Origin: Rhabdochromatium marinum
GTDB taxonomy: Bacteria > Pseudomonadota > Gammaproteobacteria > Chromatiales > Chromatiaceae
Reading direction: 5' to 3'
DNA: 64,000 bases
Assembly: GCF_016583795.1 (NCBI RefSeq)
Contig: NZ_NRRS01000001.1
Location: forward strand, 62,001 to 126,000
The notes under the pieces were generated by a model that did no database searches, was not told the origin of the DNA, and worked only from the letters and a program-made list of their open reading frames with translations. The position numbers and the translations under genes are program-made. Positions 52,801-61,347 of this stretch are shown here, one piece after another; position 1 is the stretch's first letter, and each line of letters starts with the position of its first letter.

Positions 52801-53439
52801 TTAGGGCACGACGATGACATCACCAGCTTGCAGTGGAATATTTTGCTGGAGGTTTTTTCCTCGTTCAACTTCCTTGTAATTGAACAGGATTTGCACCTGC
52901 TTTCCGTTGACATTGCGTAGAACCTTGATGTCTTTGCGGTCAGCAAAGGGTGTCAAGCCACCGGCCATGGCCAGCGCCTGCATCACCTGCACATTGCGGC
53001 CGATCACAAAATCACCTGGTTTATTGACTCGACCGAGGACGTAAATGCGATTACCCGGAATATCTTGCAGACTGACGGTAACCAAAGGATTTGGCACGTA
53101 CCGAGAGACACGTTCCGCGATAATACCGGTGAGCTCTTCAACCGTGTGCCCCTGAGCCTTGAGATTCCCTACCAGCGGAAAAGAAATCCACCCGTCCGGC
53201 CCCACCAGTACCGGCTGATCCAACCCTTCCTCGCCCCAAATCGAGATGAGAATGATGTCGCCCGGGTGAAGGCCGTAACCAGTGGACTCGGTTGGGGCTC
53301 CCGTCATGCCATCTTTCGGTGCGGCTGCATCGGGGGGGGCCGCTGTAACCAAAGGGGTCAGCAGGATCGCCACCCCGCACAGACCGAATGTAAGCCAAAT
53401 CACCAATGGTCTCCGTAAACCGAATTGCAGCCCCTGCAT
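52801..53439 (-). CDS. Wza-like polysaccharide export protein
   Basis: The 212-residue protein has a signal region (IWLTFGLCGVAILLTPLVTA) followed by the Poly_export domain (YGLHPGDIILISIWGEEGLDQPV near residue 60) and one SLBB domain (NRIYVLGRVNKPGDFVIGRN near residue 135) before a short C-terminus. It corresponds to the export protein family of PEP-CTERM loci (TIGR03027). Full-length Wza has about 380 residues, so this is a short version. The cysteine in the signal region could be a lipobox but is not typical. The ATG at 53439 has GGGAG upstream; a longer in-frame start at 53541 is less likely. It is the first gene of the minus-strand export operon. Confidence 0.85.
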   Translation of the reverse strand: MQGLQFGLRRPLVIWLTFGLCGVAILLTPLVTAAPPDAAAPKDGMTGAPTESTGYGLHPGDIILISIWGEEGLDQPVLVGPDGWISFPLVGNLKAQGHTVEELTGIIAERVSRYVPNPLVTVSLQDIPGNRIYVLGRVNKPGDFVIGRNVQVMQALAMAGGLTPFADRKDIKVLRNVNGKQVQILFNYKEVERGKNLQQNIPLQAGDVIVVP

Positions 53440-53855
53440 GGTGTCGCTCCCTCTGTCTATTCTATAACTTGTTGAAAAGCGCAACCCTGACTTGCATATA
53501 ACCCATATCGACCAAGGCGGTATGAGCAGCACCTCTGCCATAGCGTCAACGCAAATCTTGATACTGATATCAATATTATCACGGTTGGGAAGGCCCTTGA
53601 GAAGGCAGGACTGTGGTGCCCGGTACTTGACAGCTTAACTTTACTCTTCCCCGTTTGGCGGTAGCCCTGATCGTTGTGGAACACCAGGATTCGTTGTAAG
53701 ATTTGCGTCATCACATTTAAGAACAAAATCCAGCCGCCAGAGAATTAGCTGTCTTATGAGACCCGACACAGCTCAACGAGCGATCATTCCCCCTGAAGTT
53801 TTTTTATACACAATAATTGTGTCTAATGCGAGCTGTGTGAGCGGGGAGCAAGCTC
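53440..53855. promoter_or_regulatory. Divergent control region between the export operon and the second ATPase gene
   Basis: No gene was recognised in this 416-base stretch. It contains a 15-base perfect palindrome ACACAAT-A-ATTGTGT (53808-53822) and a larger inverted repeat ACACAGCTC (53766-53774) with GAGCTGTGT (53830-53838) around it. GGGGAG precedes the ATG at 53856. No clear sigma-54 site was found. A poorly conserved -10 (TATACA, 53805-53810) may serve the plus-strand genes. Confidence 0.55.
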
Positions 53856-54509
53856 ATGAATGAGCAGGAAAGCCGGCGTGGGATTCTGGAACAAGCAGCT
53901 GAATCAAGGCGTATTTTTCTTGCAGTTGACAATGCCTTGGGTCGTCAAGCGACGGCTTCCATGCTGGTAACGAGCGCTTGTCGCGGTGAGGGGAAAACCT
54001 TGGCAGTTGCCACGCTTGCTGCATCGGCAGCACTACTGAGCAAAGGGTCTGTTCTGGCGATTGATTTCAACTGGTTTCGCCCCGGCTTGCATGAGTGCTT
54101 CGGGGGAAGTCTTGGGGATACGATCGAAAAATACGCTACGGCCAGCCTGGATGAAATTACGCGTCCCACCGGCATTGAAAACTGCGACATCATCGCTGCT
54201 CCTGCTAATCACAATAGTCAAGAGCAGCATTCGGTAAGTGAATGTTACAAAATTGCAATCCGTTTGATTGAGGAAGCCAAGCAGACTTACCAATTTGTCA
54301 TCATTGATGCGTCATCGATCATACCGACCAACCACCAGATGATGGATCCAGTTATTTTGGGCGCAATGGCCGATGGCATCGTTCTCGTGATCCAAGCTGG
54401 CGTTTCTCTCAGGCAAAATGTCCGGAGAGCCCAAAAGACATTGGAAGGGGCTGGTGTGAATATCTTAGGTGTTATCAATAACCAATTTCGACCCCAAAAA
54501 ACCCGCTAA
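53856..54509 (+). CDS. CpsD-like P-loop ATPase without tyrosine tail
   Basis: The 217-residue protein is related to CpsD/Wzc-type ATPases. Walker A is SACRGEGKTLAVATLA near residue 43, Walker A' reads VLAIDFNWFRP where family members have DADLRRP, and Walker B is FVIIDASSII. The altered A' site and the C-terminus NNQFRPQKTR without a tyrosine cluster suggest it does not autophosphorylate in the usual way. It stands 16 bases before the short chain-length-like gene, forming a second export-type pair. Shared composition with the first operon's kinase is limited. The palindromic operator-like region precedes it. Confidence 0.8.
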   Translation: MNEQESRRGILEQAAESRRIFLAVDNALGRQATASMLVTSACRGEGKTLAVATLAASAALLSKGSVLAIDFNWFRPGLHECFGGSLGDTIEKYATASLDEITRPTGIENCDIIAAPANHNSQEQHSVSECYKIAIRLIEEAKQTYQFVIIDASSIIPTNHQMMDPVILGAMADGIVLVIQAGVSLRQNVRRAQKTLEGAGVNILGVINNQFRPQKTR

Positions 54510-54525
54510 GGTAGCACTACAAGCC

Positions 54526-55311
54526 ATGCTATTTTTTTTCCGAAGATATCGCTATGCCATCATTGCACATAAGGCGTGGTTATTATTGATTATAGTAATT
54601 TCTTTTTGCGTGGGCGGCTGGTTCGCCGCCCGGCCTGACCTTTCGATTGTATACCAATCGTTTTCGGTTGCGGGCGATCCCCTCATCGCGGCAAGCGACA
54701 GCCCGGTCAATGTACTTCCTTTGTCTCGGCTGATTGATCAACCAACGGAATTTTTCAGCGAGCGATTCGCAACAACGCAACTTCGCGAGGAATTAAGTCT
54801 GGCCGGGCTTCTGCCTGATAACATTCAGTCCAACGACTTTGGCCTGGGTCGCTTGGCACGCGATACCATGACTTTGGAGCGCACATCTTCCGGAAAAGTT
54901 CGCGTTCGCTACAAAGGCAACAATGAGAAGGTCGGAGTAGCCTTAGTCAAGTTCTTTTCCAAGCGGCTTGCCGAACGCGCTCGTAGCGGCAAGACACGCG
55001 CGGCAGGCCAGATGGCAATATCGGGAACTCCGAATGCCGGCAGCCCCATTTCGGTGCAACCAATATTAACGCCGGATCAGTCGATCATCATAGACACCGC
55101 GCGCTCCCCATTTCACATTGCCAAGCTGGTGCCTGCACTACTTACCTTCGCAATCTTAATGGTTGTCTTCTTGTTAGCCGTTGGCATCAAGGAATTTTTA
55201 AACGCAGCATTCAAATCTGAGCGTCAAATGGCACAATACCTTGGCCTCCGGGTGTTGGGGACCATGATTGATGCGGATCGGCTTTCAACGGCTCGCCAGT
55301 CTTCGACTTGA
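54526..55311 (+). CDS. Short chain-length-like two-span membrane protein
   Basis: About 261 residues. Membrane segments lie at about residues 14-33 (AHKAWLLLIIVISFCVGGWF) and 205-228 (LVPALLTFAILMVVFLLAVG). The periplasmic part between them has only about 170 residues without an extended coiled coil, far shorter than GumC-type proteins. The topology matches a Wzz-like co-polymerase with short loop. The cytoplasmic end resembles the juxtamembrane segment (EFLNAAFKSERQMAQYLGLRVLGTM) that contacts BY-kinases. The ATG at 54526 follows the ATPase gene; the upstream overlapping in-frame start (54469) is less likely. Function is inferred from context. Confidence 0.7.
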   Translation: MLFFFRRYRYAIIAHKAWLLLIIVISFCVGGWFAARPDLSIVYQSFSVAGDPLIAASDSPVNVLPLSRLIDQPTEFFSERFATTQLREELSLAGLLPDNIQSNDFGLGRLARDTMTLERTSSGKVRVRYKGNNEKVGVALVKFFSKRLAERARSGKTRAAGQMAISGTPNAGSPISVQPILTPDQSIIIDTARSPFHIAKLVPALLTFAILMVVFLLAVGIKEFLNAAFKSERQMAQYLGLRVLGTMIDADRLSTARQSST

Positions 55312-55399
55312 ACAAATAGAGCGGGCCTAATCCTGTGAACCTGCTATTATTTAATTTAAGAGAATATTGAGGGTAAAACCTGACAGGAGGTTACAGACC

Positions 55400-56953
55400 A
55401 TGGCGCGACTTAGCACTATACATGCCACAATCGCCTTAGGCGGATTGTTGTGTCTTTCAAGTTCTATCATCTCCGCAGCGTCATACAATCTTGCATGGGA
55501 TCCAGTTGAGGACAGCCGGGTAGCGGGATATCGGTTGCACTACGGAGAGGTTTCTGGCGAGTACACTAAAACTGTCGACGTTGGAAAAAATACGCAGCAC
55601 AGTGTTGCTGGCATCCCGGGCAACAAAGTTTACTATTTTACCGTCACCGCTTACGACGGTGCAGGGAACGAATCTCCCCCGTCAGACGAAGTAAAGGCCG
55701 AGCCTAGCAACTCGTCTAAAGCCAAAAATTTCGCTGATGCCTCCGCTTCCACTGCATCCAACACCAAGTCCAATGATCAAAGGGCAAGGAGTCTGAGGAC
55801 TATCCCGGGTAGCGCCACTGATGATGCTGGTTTGACCAATAACCTCTCGCCAACCGATATTGGGGCTTCTTTGGTTCCAAAATTGCTCACTGGCTTTGGT
55901 CCCGATCCTATTAATGGGGGCTGGGCCATGCTTTTGAACTCTGACTGGTTCGAAGAAAACCGTATCCTGTTGGATTGGCCGGAATACAACGCCTTGAGTG
56001 GAGAAATCCGCCCGGCAACAGGTGATATCGACGGCGATGGCCATGATGAGATTGTCATTGGGCTAGGACCGGTTGAAGGTGTTCCGGAAATTCCGCAAGG
56101 AACTTTTCGGGTGCTTGATGACGACCTAACTCCCTTAGCATGGGGACAAATCGAATGGACCGACTACAATAACCAAAATGGCGAGACTATTCCGGCAGTT
56201 GGCGACATCGACGGCGATGGTCGAGCCGAGATCATCATTGGGCTTGGCGCCGGCGGTCAGGGTATGTTGCAAATTTTCTCCTACCAAAATGGCGCTCTAG
56301 TCAGTTCCGGCTGGGCCGAGGTTGACTGGGCTGATTATGCGAAACTGAATGGCGAAACACGTCCTGCGGCTGGTGATGTTGACGGCGACGGGGTCTCGGA
56401 TTTGGTCATCGGCTTTGGGCGAACGGCGGGCATTGCCAACGGAAGTGGCGGTGGGAATTTTGTTATCAAGAATCATATTACCGGAATCGCCCCGTCCATA
56501 GCCGGGCAGCCTAGTTCGCTAATTGGTAGTAACGACCAGTTTGTATCCTTAAGCTGGGCCGATTATGGACAGATCAACGGTGAAACCTGGCCAACAACCG
56601 GAGATATCGATCAAGATGGGCGGGACGATGTCATTTTGGGGCTTGGTGAGGGTGGTGACGGCGTAATTGAGCTATTTCGCTCGGAACCAGATGGTTATGC
56701 ACTGCCGTTAGGCTTTGTAGAGTCCTCCCAGTCGGGCAACGGCACTAGGGTGGGAGCGGTGCGACCGGCTGCCAGGGATTTGAATGGCGATGGCAGGGTG
56801 GAGGTTATCGCTGGACGTGGATTGGCTAATGAGGGGCGTATTGAAGTTTTTGAAAATGTTTCATCTGTTCTACTTTATAGAGACAGTATATTTTTGAAAG
56901 ACACTGGTGAGACCGGCGCCATTGGACAGGTTTGGCCTGCTTTCAAGCAATGA
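55400..56953 (+). CDS. Secreted FN3 and FG-GAP/VCBS repeat protein
   Basis: The 517-residue protein begins with a signal peptide (IALGGLLCLSSSIISAA). A fibronectin type III domain follows, at about residues 27-105 (WDPVEDSRVAGYRLHYGEVSG, KVYYFTVTAYDGAGNESPPS). After a Ser/Asn/Thr-rich linker, FG-GAP-type repeats carry calcium-binding DxDxDG loops: DIDGDGHDEIVIGLG, DIDGDGRAEIIIGLG, DVDGDGVSDLVIGFG, DIDQDGRDDVILGLG and DLNGDGRVEVIAGRG. Such proteins occur on the surface and bind sugars or other proteins. The C-terminus lacks a sorting signal. AGGAGG stands nine bases before the ATG. It closes the three-gene plus-strand unit and is convergent with the YihY-type gene. Confidence 0.85.
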   Translation: MARLSTIHATIALGGLLCLSSSIISAASYNLAWDPVEDSRVAGYRLHYGEVSGEYTKTVDVGKNTQHSVAGIPGNKVYYFTVTAYDGAGNESPPSDEVKAEPSNSSKAKNFADASASTASNTKSNDQRARSLRTIPGSATDDAGLTNNLSPTDIGASLVPKLLTGFGPDPINGGWAMLLNSDWFEENRILLDWPEYNALSGEIRPATGDIDGDGHDEIVIGLGPVEGVPEIPQGTFRVLDDDLTPLAWGQIEWTDYNNQNGETIPAVGDIDGDGRAEIIIGLGAGGQGMLQIFSYQNGALVSSGWAEVDWADYAKLNGETRPAAGDVDGDGVSDLVIGFGRTAGIANGSGGGNFVIKNHITGIAPSIAGQPSSLIGSNDQFVSLSWADYGQINGETWPTTGDIDQDGRDDVILGLGEGGDGVIELFRSEPDGYALPLGFVESSQSGNGTRVGAVRPAARDLNGDGRVEVIAGRGLANEGRIEVFENVSSVLLYRDSIFLKDTGETGAIGQVWPAFKQ

Positions 56954-56959
56954 TTGCTT

Positions 56960-58348
56960 TCAAGCGGGCTTTTCTACATCCATCAAATCCTTTAGCGTTA
57001 ACCCAGTCACGGCTTCGGTGACAGCGGTGTCGATACTTGCCTCGATCTTGGCCACCGGGCCGGTGAGCGGTGCTGGCACCTGTTCCTCTTCGTAGTGGCG
57101 CACGGCGTTAAGCACGGCGATGATGGGAATCTGCTCGGGTGGCCGTCCTGGAATGAAGCCGACGCTATCGTCTTGCGCGTGACCGCTACTAGAGCCATAG
57201 CCGGAACTGGGATTGGAACCCTGGGCGTTGGCCTGGGTGCGGCGAATGATGTGTTTGGCCTCCAGCATGTCAAGCAGGGTGGCGCTATTGGTTCCGGGGA
57301 TACCGCAGGCTTTGGCCAGAGTGTCAGCGCTTGGTGGCTCCAAGCCCTGCTGATAGTCACTGGTAATACGGCTGGCCAACAGCAGCGCCAGACGCTCGCG
57401 CAGGCGGTTGCTCAGGCGTGGTTGGCGTTCCTTGGTGGCCAGATAAGCGGGGTTTTGCACATAAAAGGCGATATTGGCGCCGATCAGCACAATCAGCCAG
57501 GCAATATAGACCCACATCATGAACAGAATCAGAATCGCCAGCGAGGAATAGATGGCGGCATATTTGGTGGAGCTGGACATGAAAGTGGCAAACAGCAAGC
57601 CCACCAGTTGCCACAGCAGACCGGCCACCAGGGCTCCGATCATGGCGGCGCGCAAGCGTACCCTGGTGTTGGGCACATAGGCGTAAATAAAGGTAAAGGC
57701 CAGGCTGATCAGCCCATAGGGCAGCAGCCAGGGGCCGAGCGTGCCGAGCACAAAGCCCATGGCCTGTTGATCCAGCAGCCATTGCACCAGGATATTGCTG
57801 CGCAGCGAGGCTGTGGCTCCCACAGCGGCGAAAAACAACACCGGGCCAATCAATAACACGCTTAGATAATAGCTGACGCGCTCCGCCAGAGGGCGAATGT
57901 GCTGGATGCGCCAGGCGGAGTTGAACACCTGCTCGATTTTTTGGATCAGCGAGATTACTGAATACAGCAACACGGCAAGCCCAACAGAGCCCAACACCTT
58001 GACGTTGGTCTTGTCGACAAAGGCAATCAGATTGCTTGCAATCTCTCCGCCCTGGTCGCCCAAGGGGGCGAGTACATGCAGCAGCCAGGGTTCCAGCTGA
58101 TTATGGACCCCGAACCCCTTGAGCACTGAGAAGCTGACCGCCAGCAGCGGCACCAGTGACAGCAGGGTTGTGTAGACCAGGCTCATGGCCTGCAGGGACA
58201 GCAGGCCCTGGTGAAAATCCCGCCCCAGCGCGAACAGAGTCCGTCCCACCCAGAGGCCGTATGCCTGCCAGGCGGGGAGTTGTTCAAGCGGGGTGTGCCA
58301 CAGCAGCCGCTCGGCCGTGCCTGGAACGGCTTTAAGATTGAGCATCAT
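56960..58348 (-). CDS. YihY/BrkB family membrane protein
   Basis: The 462-residue protein belongs to the YihY/BrkB family (once called ribonuclease BN). It has about six hydrophobic segments between residues 35 and 290, including LVYTTLLSLVPLLAVSFSVLKGFG and ILILFMMWVYIAWLIVLIGANIAFY. The C-terminal 170 residues form a cytoplasmic domain with a winged-helix-like region (TLAKACGIPGTNSATLLDMLEAKHII) and a Gly/Ser-rich tail. The function is not established; roles in transport or virulence were proposed for relatives. It is longer than the usual family members because of this tail. The gene is convergent with the FN3 gene. Confidence 0.85.
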   Translation of the reverse strand: MMLNLKAVPGTAERLLWHTPLEQLPAWQAYGLWVGRTLFALGRDFHQGLLSLQAMSLVYTTLLSLVPLLAVSFSVLKGFGVHNQLEPWLLHVLAPLGDQGGEIASNLIAFVDKTNVKVLGSVGLAVLLYSVISLIQKIEQVFNSAWRIQHIRPLAERVSYYLSVLLIGPVLFFAAVGATASLRSNILVQWLLDQQAMGFVLGTLGPWLLPYGLISLAFTFIYAYVPNTRVRLRAAMIGALVAGLLWQLVGLLFATFMSSSTKYAAIYSSLAILILFMMWVYIAWLIVLIGANIAFYVQNPAYLATKERQPRLSNRLRERLALLLASRITSDYQQGLEPPSADTLAKACGIPGTNSATLLDMLEAKHIIRRTQANAQGSNPSSGYGSSSGHAQDDSVGFIPGRPPEQIPIIAVLNAVRHYEEEQVPAPLTGPVAKIEASIDTAVTEAVTGLTLKDLMDVEKPA

Positions 58349-58384
58349 CCGGCCGCAGTGCAGACACCGACTGACTCCCAGCCG

Positions 58385-58867
58385 CTACACATGCGTACGC
58401 GCCAGACGGGCCTTCTCGCGTTGCCAGTCGCGGTCTTTCTCGGTAGCGCGTTTGTCGTGCAGCTTTTTGCCCTTGGCCAGGCCGATTTCCAACTTGGCGC
58501 GACCGCGCTTCCAATACATGGCCGTTGGCACCAGGGTATAGCCGGCGCGCTCGGTTTGGCCAATCAGCCGGTCAAGCTCCCCGCGATGGAGCAGCAGCTT
58601 GCGGGTGCGGGTGGGATCCGGAGTGACATGGGTCGAGGCCGAGGATAAGGGAGAGACATGGGCACCAATCAGAAAAGCCTCGGCATGTAACACCTTGACA
58701 TAGCTCTCCTTAAGCTGCGCGCGTCCGGCGCGCAGACTCTTGACCTCCCAGCCCAGCAGGACCAGACCGGCCTCGATGCGTTGTTCGATGTGATAGTCGT
58801 GTCCGGCTTTTTTGTTCAGCGCAATGGTATTGCTGCCGGCGGACTTTTTCTTGCTAGATTTTGCCAT
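58385..58867 (-). CDS. smpB: SsrA-binding protein SmpB
   Basis: SmpB binds tmRNA and rescues stalled ribosomes. The 160-residue protein shows the complete family pattern: [81 protein letters not shown] and a basic C-terminus ([12 protein letters not shown]). No ssrA gene is visible in the window. It lies between the YihY-type gene and the TRAP transporter genes on the same strand. Confidence 0.96.
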   Translation of the reverse strand: MAKSSKKKSAGSNTIALNKKAGHDYHIEQRIEAGLVLLGWEVKSLRAGRAQLKESYVKVLHAEAFLIGAHVSPLSSASTHVTPDPTRTRKLLLHRGELDRLIGQTERAGYTLVPTAMYWKRGRAKLEIGLAKGKKLHDKRATEKDRDWQREKARLARTHV

Positions 58868-58890
58868 GCCTCAAGTGTAAGCGATTTCGC

Positions 58891-60276
58891 TCAATCCTGA
58901 TAAATTGCGTGCGGCAGCCAGGTGGCGATGTCCGGGAACAGCGCCAACGTCCCCAGCATTAGCAGTTGGATCAGAATAAAGGGCGCCACGCCCTGGTAAA
59001 TTTGCACGGTACTCAGTTGCGGCGGTGCCACACCGCGCAGGTAGAACAGCGAGAAGCCAAAGGGCGGGGTGAGGAAGGAGGTTTGCAGGTTAATGGCGAT
59101 CATTACCCCGAGCCAGATCGGGTCGAGTCCCATAGTCAGCAGTACCGGCCCGACAATGGGCACCACGACAAAGGTGATTTCGATGAAGTCCAGAATAAAG
59201 CCCAGCAGGAACATCACCAGCATGACCAAGGCCACCGCGCTCAGAGTGCCACCGGGCAGGCTGGTGAGAAATTCCGTGACCAGTTCATCACCATGAAAGC
59301 CGCGAAACACCAGTGAGAACACCGCTGCACCAATAAAAATCAGAAACACCATGCTGGTGACCAGGGTGGTTTGTCGCACCACTTCGCGCATAGTGCTCAA
59401 ACTGAGCTGACGTTGCTCGGCTGCGAGCAGCATGGCACCAACAGCCCCCACAGCTGCGGCCTCGGTCGGAGTGGCAAAACCGTAGAGAATCGACCCCAGT
59501 ACGGCGACAATCAGCACCAGGGGCGGCAGCAGCACGCGCACCACCTGCAACCAGAGTCCGGAACCGCTGCGCAGGCGCTCGTCGGCCGGAATTGCCGGCA
59601 CCCAATGCGGTTTCAACCAGGCAATGAGCAGCAGGTAGGTGATATAGGCGGCCACCAGCAGCAGTCCAGGAATCAGAGCGCCAACGAACAGATCCCCGAC
59701 CGATACCGTCTTGGGCGACCAGATGCCCATATCGAGCTGTGCCTGCTGATAGGCGGAGGAGAGCACGTCACCGAGGAGCACCAACACAATGGACGGCGGA
59801 ATGATCTGCCCCAGGGTGCCGGAAGCGCAGATGGTGCCAGCCGCCAGGCTCGGTGAGTAGTGGCGCTTGAGCATGGTTGGCAGCGACAGCAGCCCCATGG
59901 TGACCACAGTGGCGCCGACAATGCCGGTGCTGGCGGCGAGCAGCATCCCGACCACCGTCACCGAGATGCCTAGCCCGCCCCGCATGGGGCCAAACAGCAT
60001 CGCCATAGTATCAAGCAGCTTCTCGGCCACTCGCGAGCGTTCTAGCATCACTCCCATAAACACGAACAGCGGCACCGCAATCAGGGTTTCGTTGGTCATG
60101 ATGCCGTAGACGCGGTTGGGCAGCGCTTGCAGGAAGGCATGATCGAATAGACCAAAGCCTTCGCCGATCAGCGCCATGATCAGCGCCGTGCCACCCAGCG
60201 ACAGCGCCACTGGATAGCCCAGCAGCAGCACCAAGCCGACCATCACAAACAGCAGCACCGGCATCCAGTCAGCCAT
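58891..60276 (-). CDS. dctM: TRAP transporter large permease (DctM)
   Basis: The 461-residue protein is the 12-span large subunit of a tripartite ATP-independent periplasmic transporter. It has typical DctM features: VLFVMVGLVLLLGYPVALSLGG near the start, SLPTMLKRHYSPSLAAGTICASGTLGQIIPPSI near residue 145, and an aliphatic-rich second half with IEITFVVVPIVGPVLLTMGLDPIWLGVMIAINLQTSFLTPPFGFSLFYL. It drives sodium-coupled uptake of an organic acid-type substrate. The ATG at 60276 has GGAGG just upstream. It overlaps the DctQ stop by eight bases. The substrate-binding protein gene is not in this window. Confidence 0.93.
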   Translation of the reverse strand: MADWMPVLLFVMVGLVLLLGYPVALSLGGTALIMALIGEGFGLFDHAFLQALPNRVYGIMTNETLIAVPLFVFMGVMLERSRVAEKLLDTMAMLFGPMRGGLGISVTVVGMLLAASTGIVGATVVTMGLLSLPTMLKRHYSPSLAAGTICASGTLGQIIPPSIVLVLLGDVLSSAYQQAQLDMGIWSPKTVSVGDLFVGALIPGLLLVAAYITYLLLIAWLKPHWVPAIPADERLRSGSGLWLQVVRVLLPPLVLIVAVLGSILYGFATPTEAAAVGAVGAMLLAAEQRQLSLSTMREVVRQTTLVTSMVFLIFIGAAVFSLVFRGFHGDELVTEFLTSLPGGTLSAVALVMLVMFLLGFILDFIEITFVVVPIVGPVLLTMGLDPIWLGVMIAINLQTSFLTPPFGFSLFYLRGVAPPQLSTVQIYQGVAPFILIQLLMLGTLALFPDIATWLPHAIYQD

Positions 60277-60865
60277 GTGCGCCTCCACCCGTGGTCTCAG
60301 GGGGCGTGGGGCTGGTCAGGGCGGACTCGCAGCCAGCCAGAAAGAGGCCGTTGCGCAGCACCAGCACGACAGCCTGGATCAGCAGCAGCAGCGGCATGAG
60401 CAGAATCAGCGTTTTCAGCAGCCAGACGCCGGGTAAGCCACCGGCCTCGCGCGAGCCCTCGTGCAGCTTCCAGGACTCGACCACATAGTCGCCACTGACG
60501 AACAGAATAAACAGGCACACCGGGATCAGCAGCAGCAGGGTGCCGAGCAGATCCACCCAGGCACGCTGCCGGGGCGAGAAGCGCTGCGAATAGAAAATAT
60601 CGACCCGTACATGCGCATTGCGCCCCAGGGTGTAGGCGATGCCAAGCATGAACAGGGTCGCGTGCATGTAGGTGACGGACTCTTGCAGGCTGATCCAGCC
60701 GAGATCAAAGGCATAGCGCAGCACAACAACGAGAAAGGTCACCAACACCATGGCCAGCGCCAGCCAGGCCAGGGTCTGACCGATGGTCAGGTTAATCCGG
60801 TCGAGCCAGCGCGCCAGCCGCAACAGGCGCGCCTGAGGCTGAGAAAGGGGTGCCTGCTCAGTCAT
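60269..60865 (-). CDS. dctQ: TRAP transporter small permease (DctQ)
   Basis: The 198-residue protein has four hydrophobic segments: LAWLALAMVLVTFLVVVLRYAF near residue 35, a second region YMHATLFMLGIAYTLGRNAH near 67, LLGTLLLLIPVCLFILFVSG near 103, and LKTLILLMPLLLLIQAVVLVL near 150. The layout and length match DctQ-type subunits. The C-terminus is longer than normal (about 40 residues). It partners with the following DctM gene, overlapping by eight bases, and follows the DUF2782 gene by 15 bases. Confidence 0.88.
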   Translation of the reverse strand: MTEQAPLSQPQARLLRLARWLDRINLTIGQTLAWLALAMVLVTFLVVVLRYAFDLGWISLQESVTYMHATLFMLGIAYTLGRNAHVRVDIFYSQRFSPRQRAWVDLLGTLLLLIPVCLFILFVSGDYVVESWKLHEGSREAGGLPGVWLLKTLILLMPLLLLIQAVVLVLRNGLFLAGCESALTSPTPPETTGGGAHG

Positions 60866-60880
60866 GGGACTCCGGGGCGG

Positions 60881-61249
60881 CTACCAACTAAACAGCAGCC
60901 ATTGCGGCACGGACAGATTCGGTCCACGGTCTTCATCGGCATCGAGTTCACCATCGCCATCGGTGTCAAACATATAATAGGGTGGGCCGGCGAGCGGATC
61001 GATTTTGACCATATAGAGTTTGCCCTTGATGCGATACTCATAGATCACTTCCGTGTCGGTTTCGGTAATGGTCACTTCGGGGGCAATGCCGTCCTGTGCC
61101 GAGGCGCCGGGATAGACGCTGCTCGCAGAGGGCGCCGGAGTGGGCAACGCCAGCGGATAATCTGGCGGCGCAGTCGGCGGCGTTTGGGCGAGCGGACTTG
61201 TGACAAATCCAAGCAGCGCAAGCGCCGAGGCGATGAACAGGGTTTTCAT
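60881..61249 (-). CDS. DUF2782 small secreted protein
   Basis: The 122-residue protein has a signal peptide (MKTLFIASALALLGFVTSPLA). The mature part contains the DUF2782 pattern EVTITETDTEVIYEYRIKGK followed by MVKIDPLAGPPYYMFDTDGD, with a calcium-loop-like DTDGDGELDADED. It ends SVPQWLLFSW. The family is common in gammaproteobacteria and uncharacterised. It precedes the TRAP genes by 15 bases and probably shares their transcript. It is divergent from bioA. Confidence 0.82.
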   Translation of the reverse strand: MKTLFIASALALLGFVTSPLAQTPPTAPPDYPLALPTPAPSASSVYPGASAQDGIAPEVTITETDTEVIYEYRIKGKLYMVKIDPLAGPPYYMFDTDGDGELDADEDRGPNLSVPQWLLFSW

Positions 61250-61347
61250 GGGTTAGTCTCCAGCCATGGGTTGCGGCCTGTGCGCCGGTCCCCTGCGCAC
61301 GCCAAGTTCTTAGTTTATCATCGACACGCAAGACAGGAGGCCTGCCA

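Noticed and set aside
56960-58348. Annotation as ribonuclease BN
   Set aside because: The YihY/BrkB family was once given that name in error; tRNA-processing RNase BN is a different, metallo-beta-lactamase protein.
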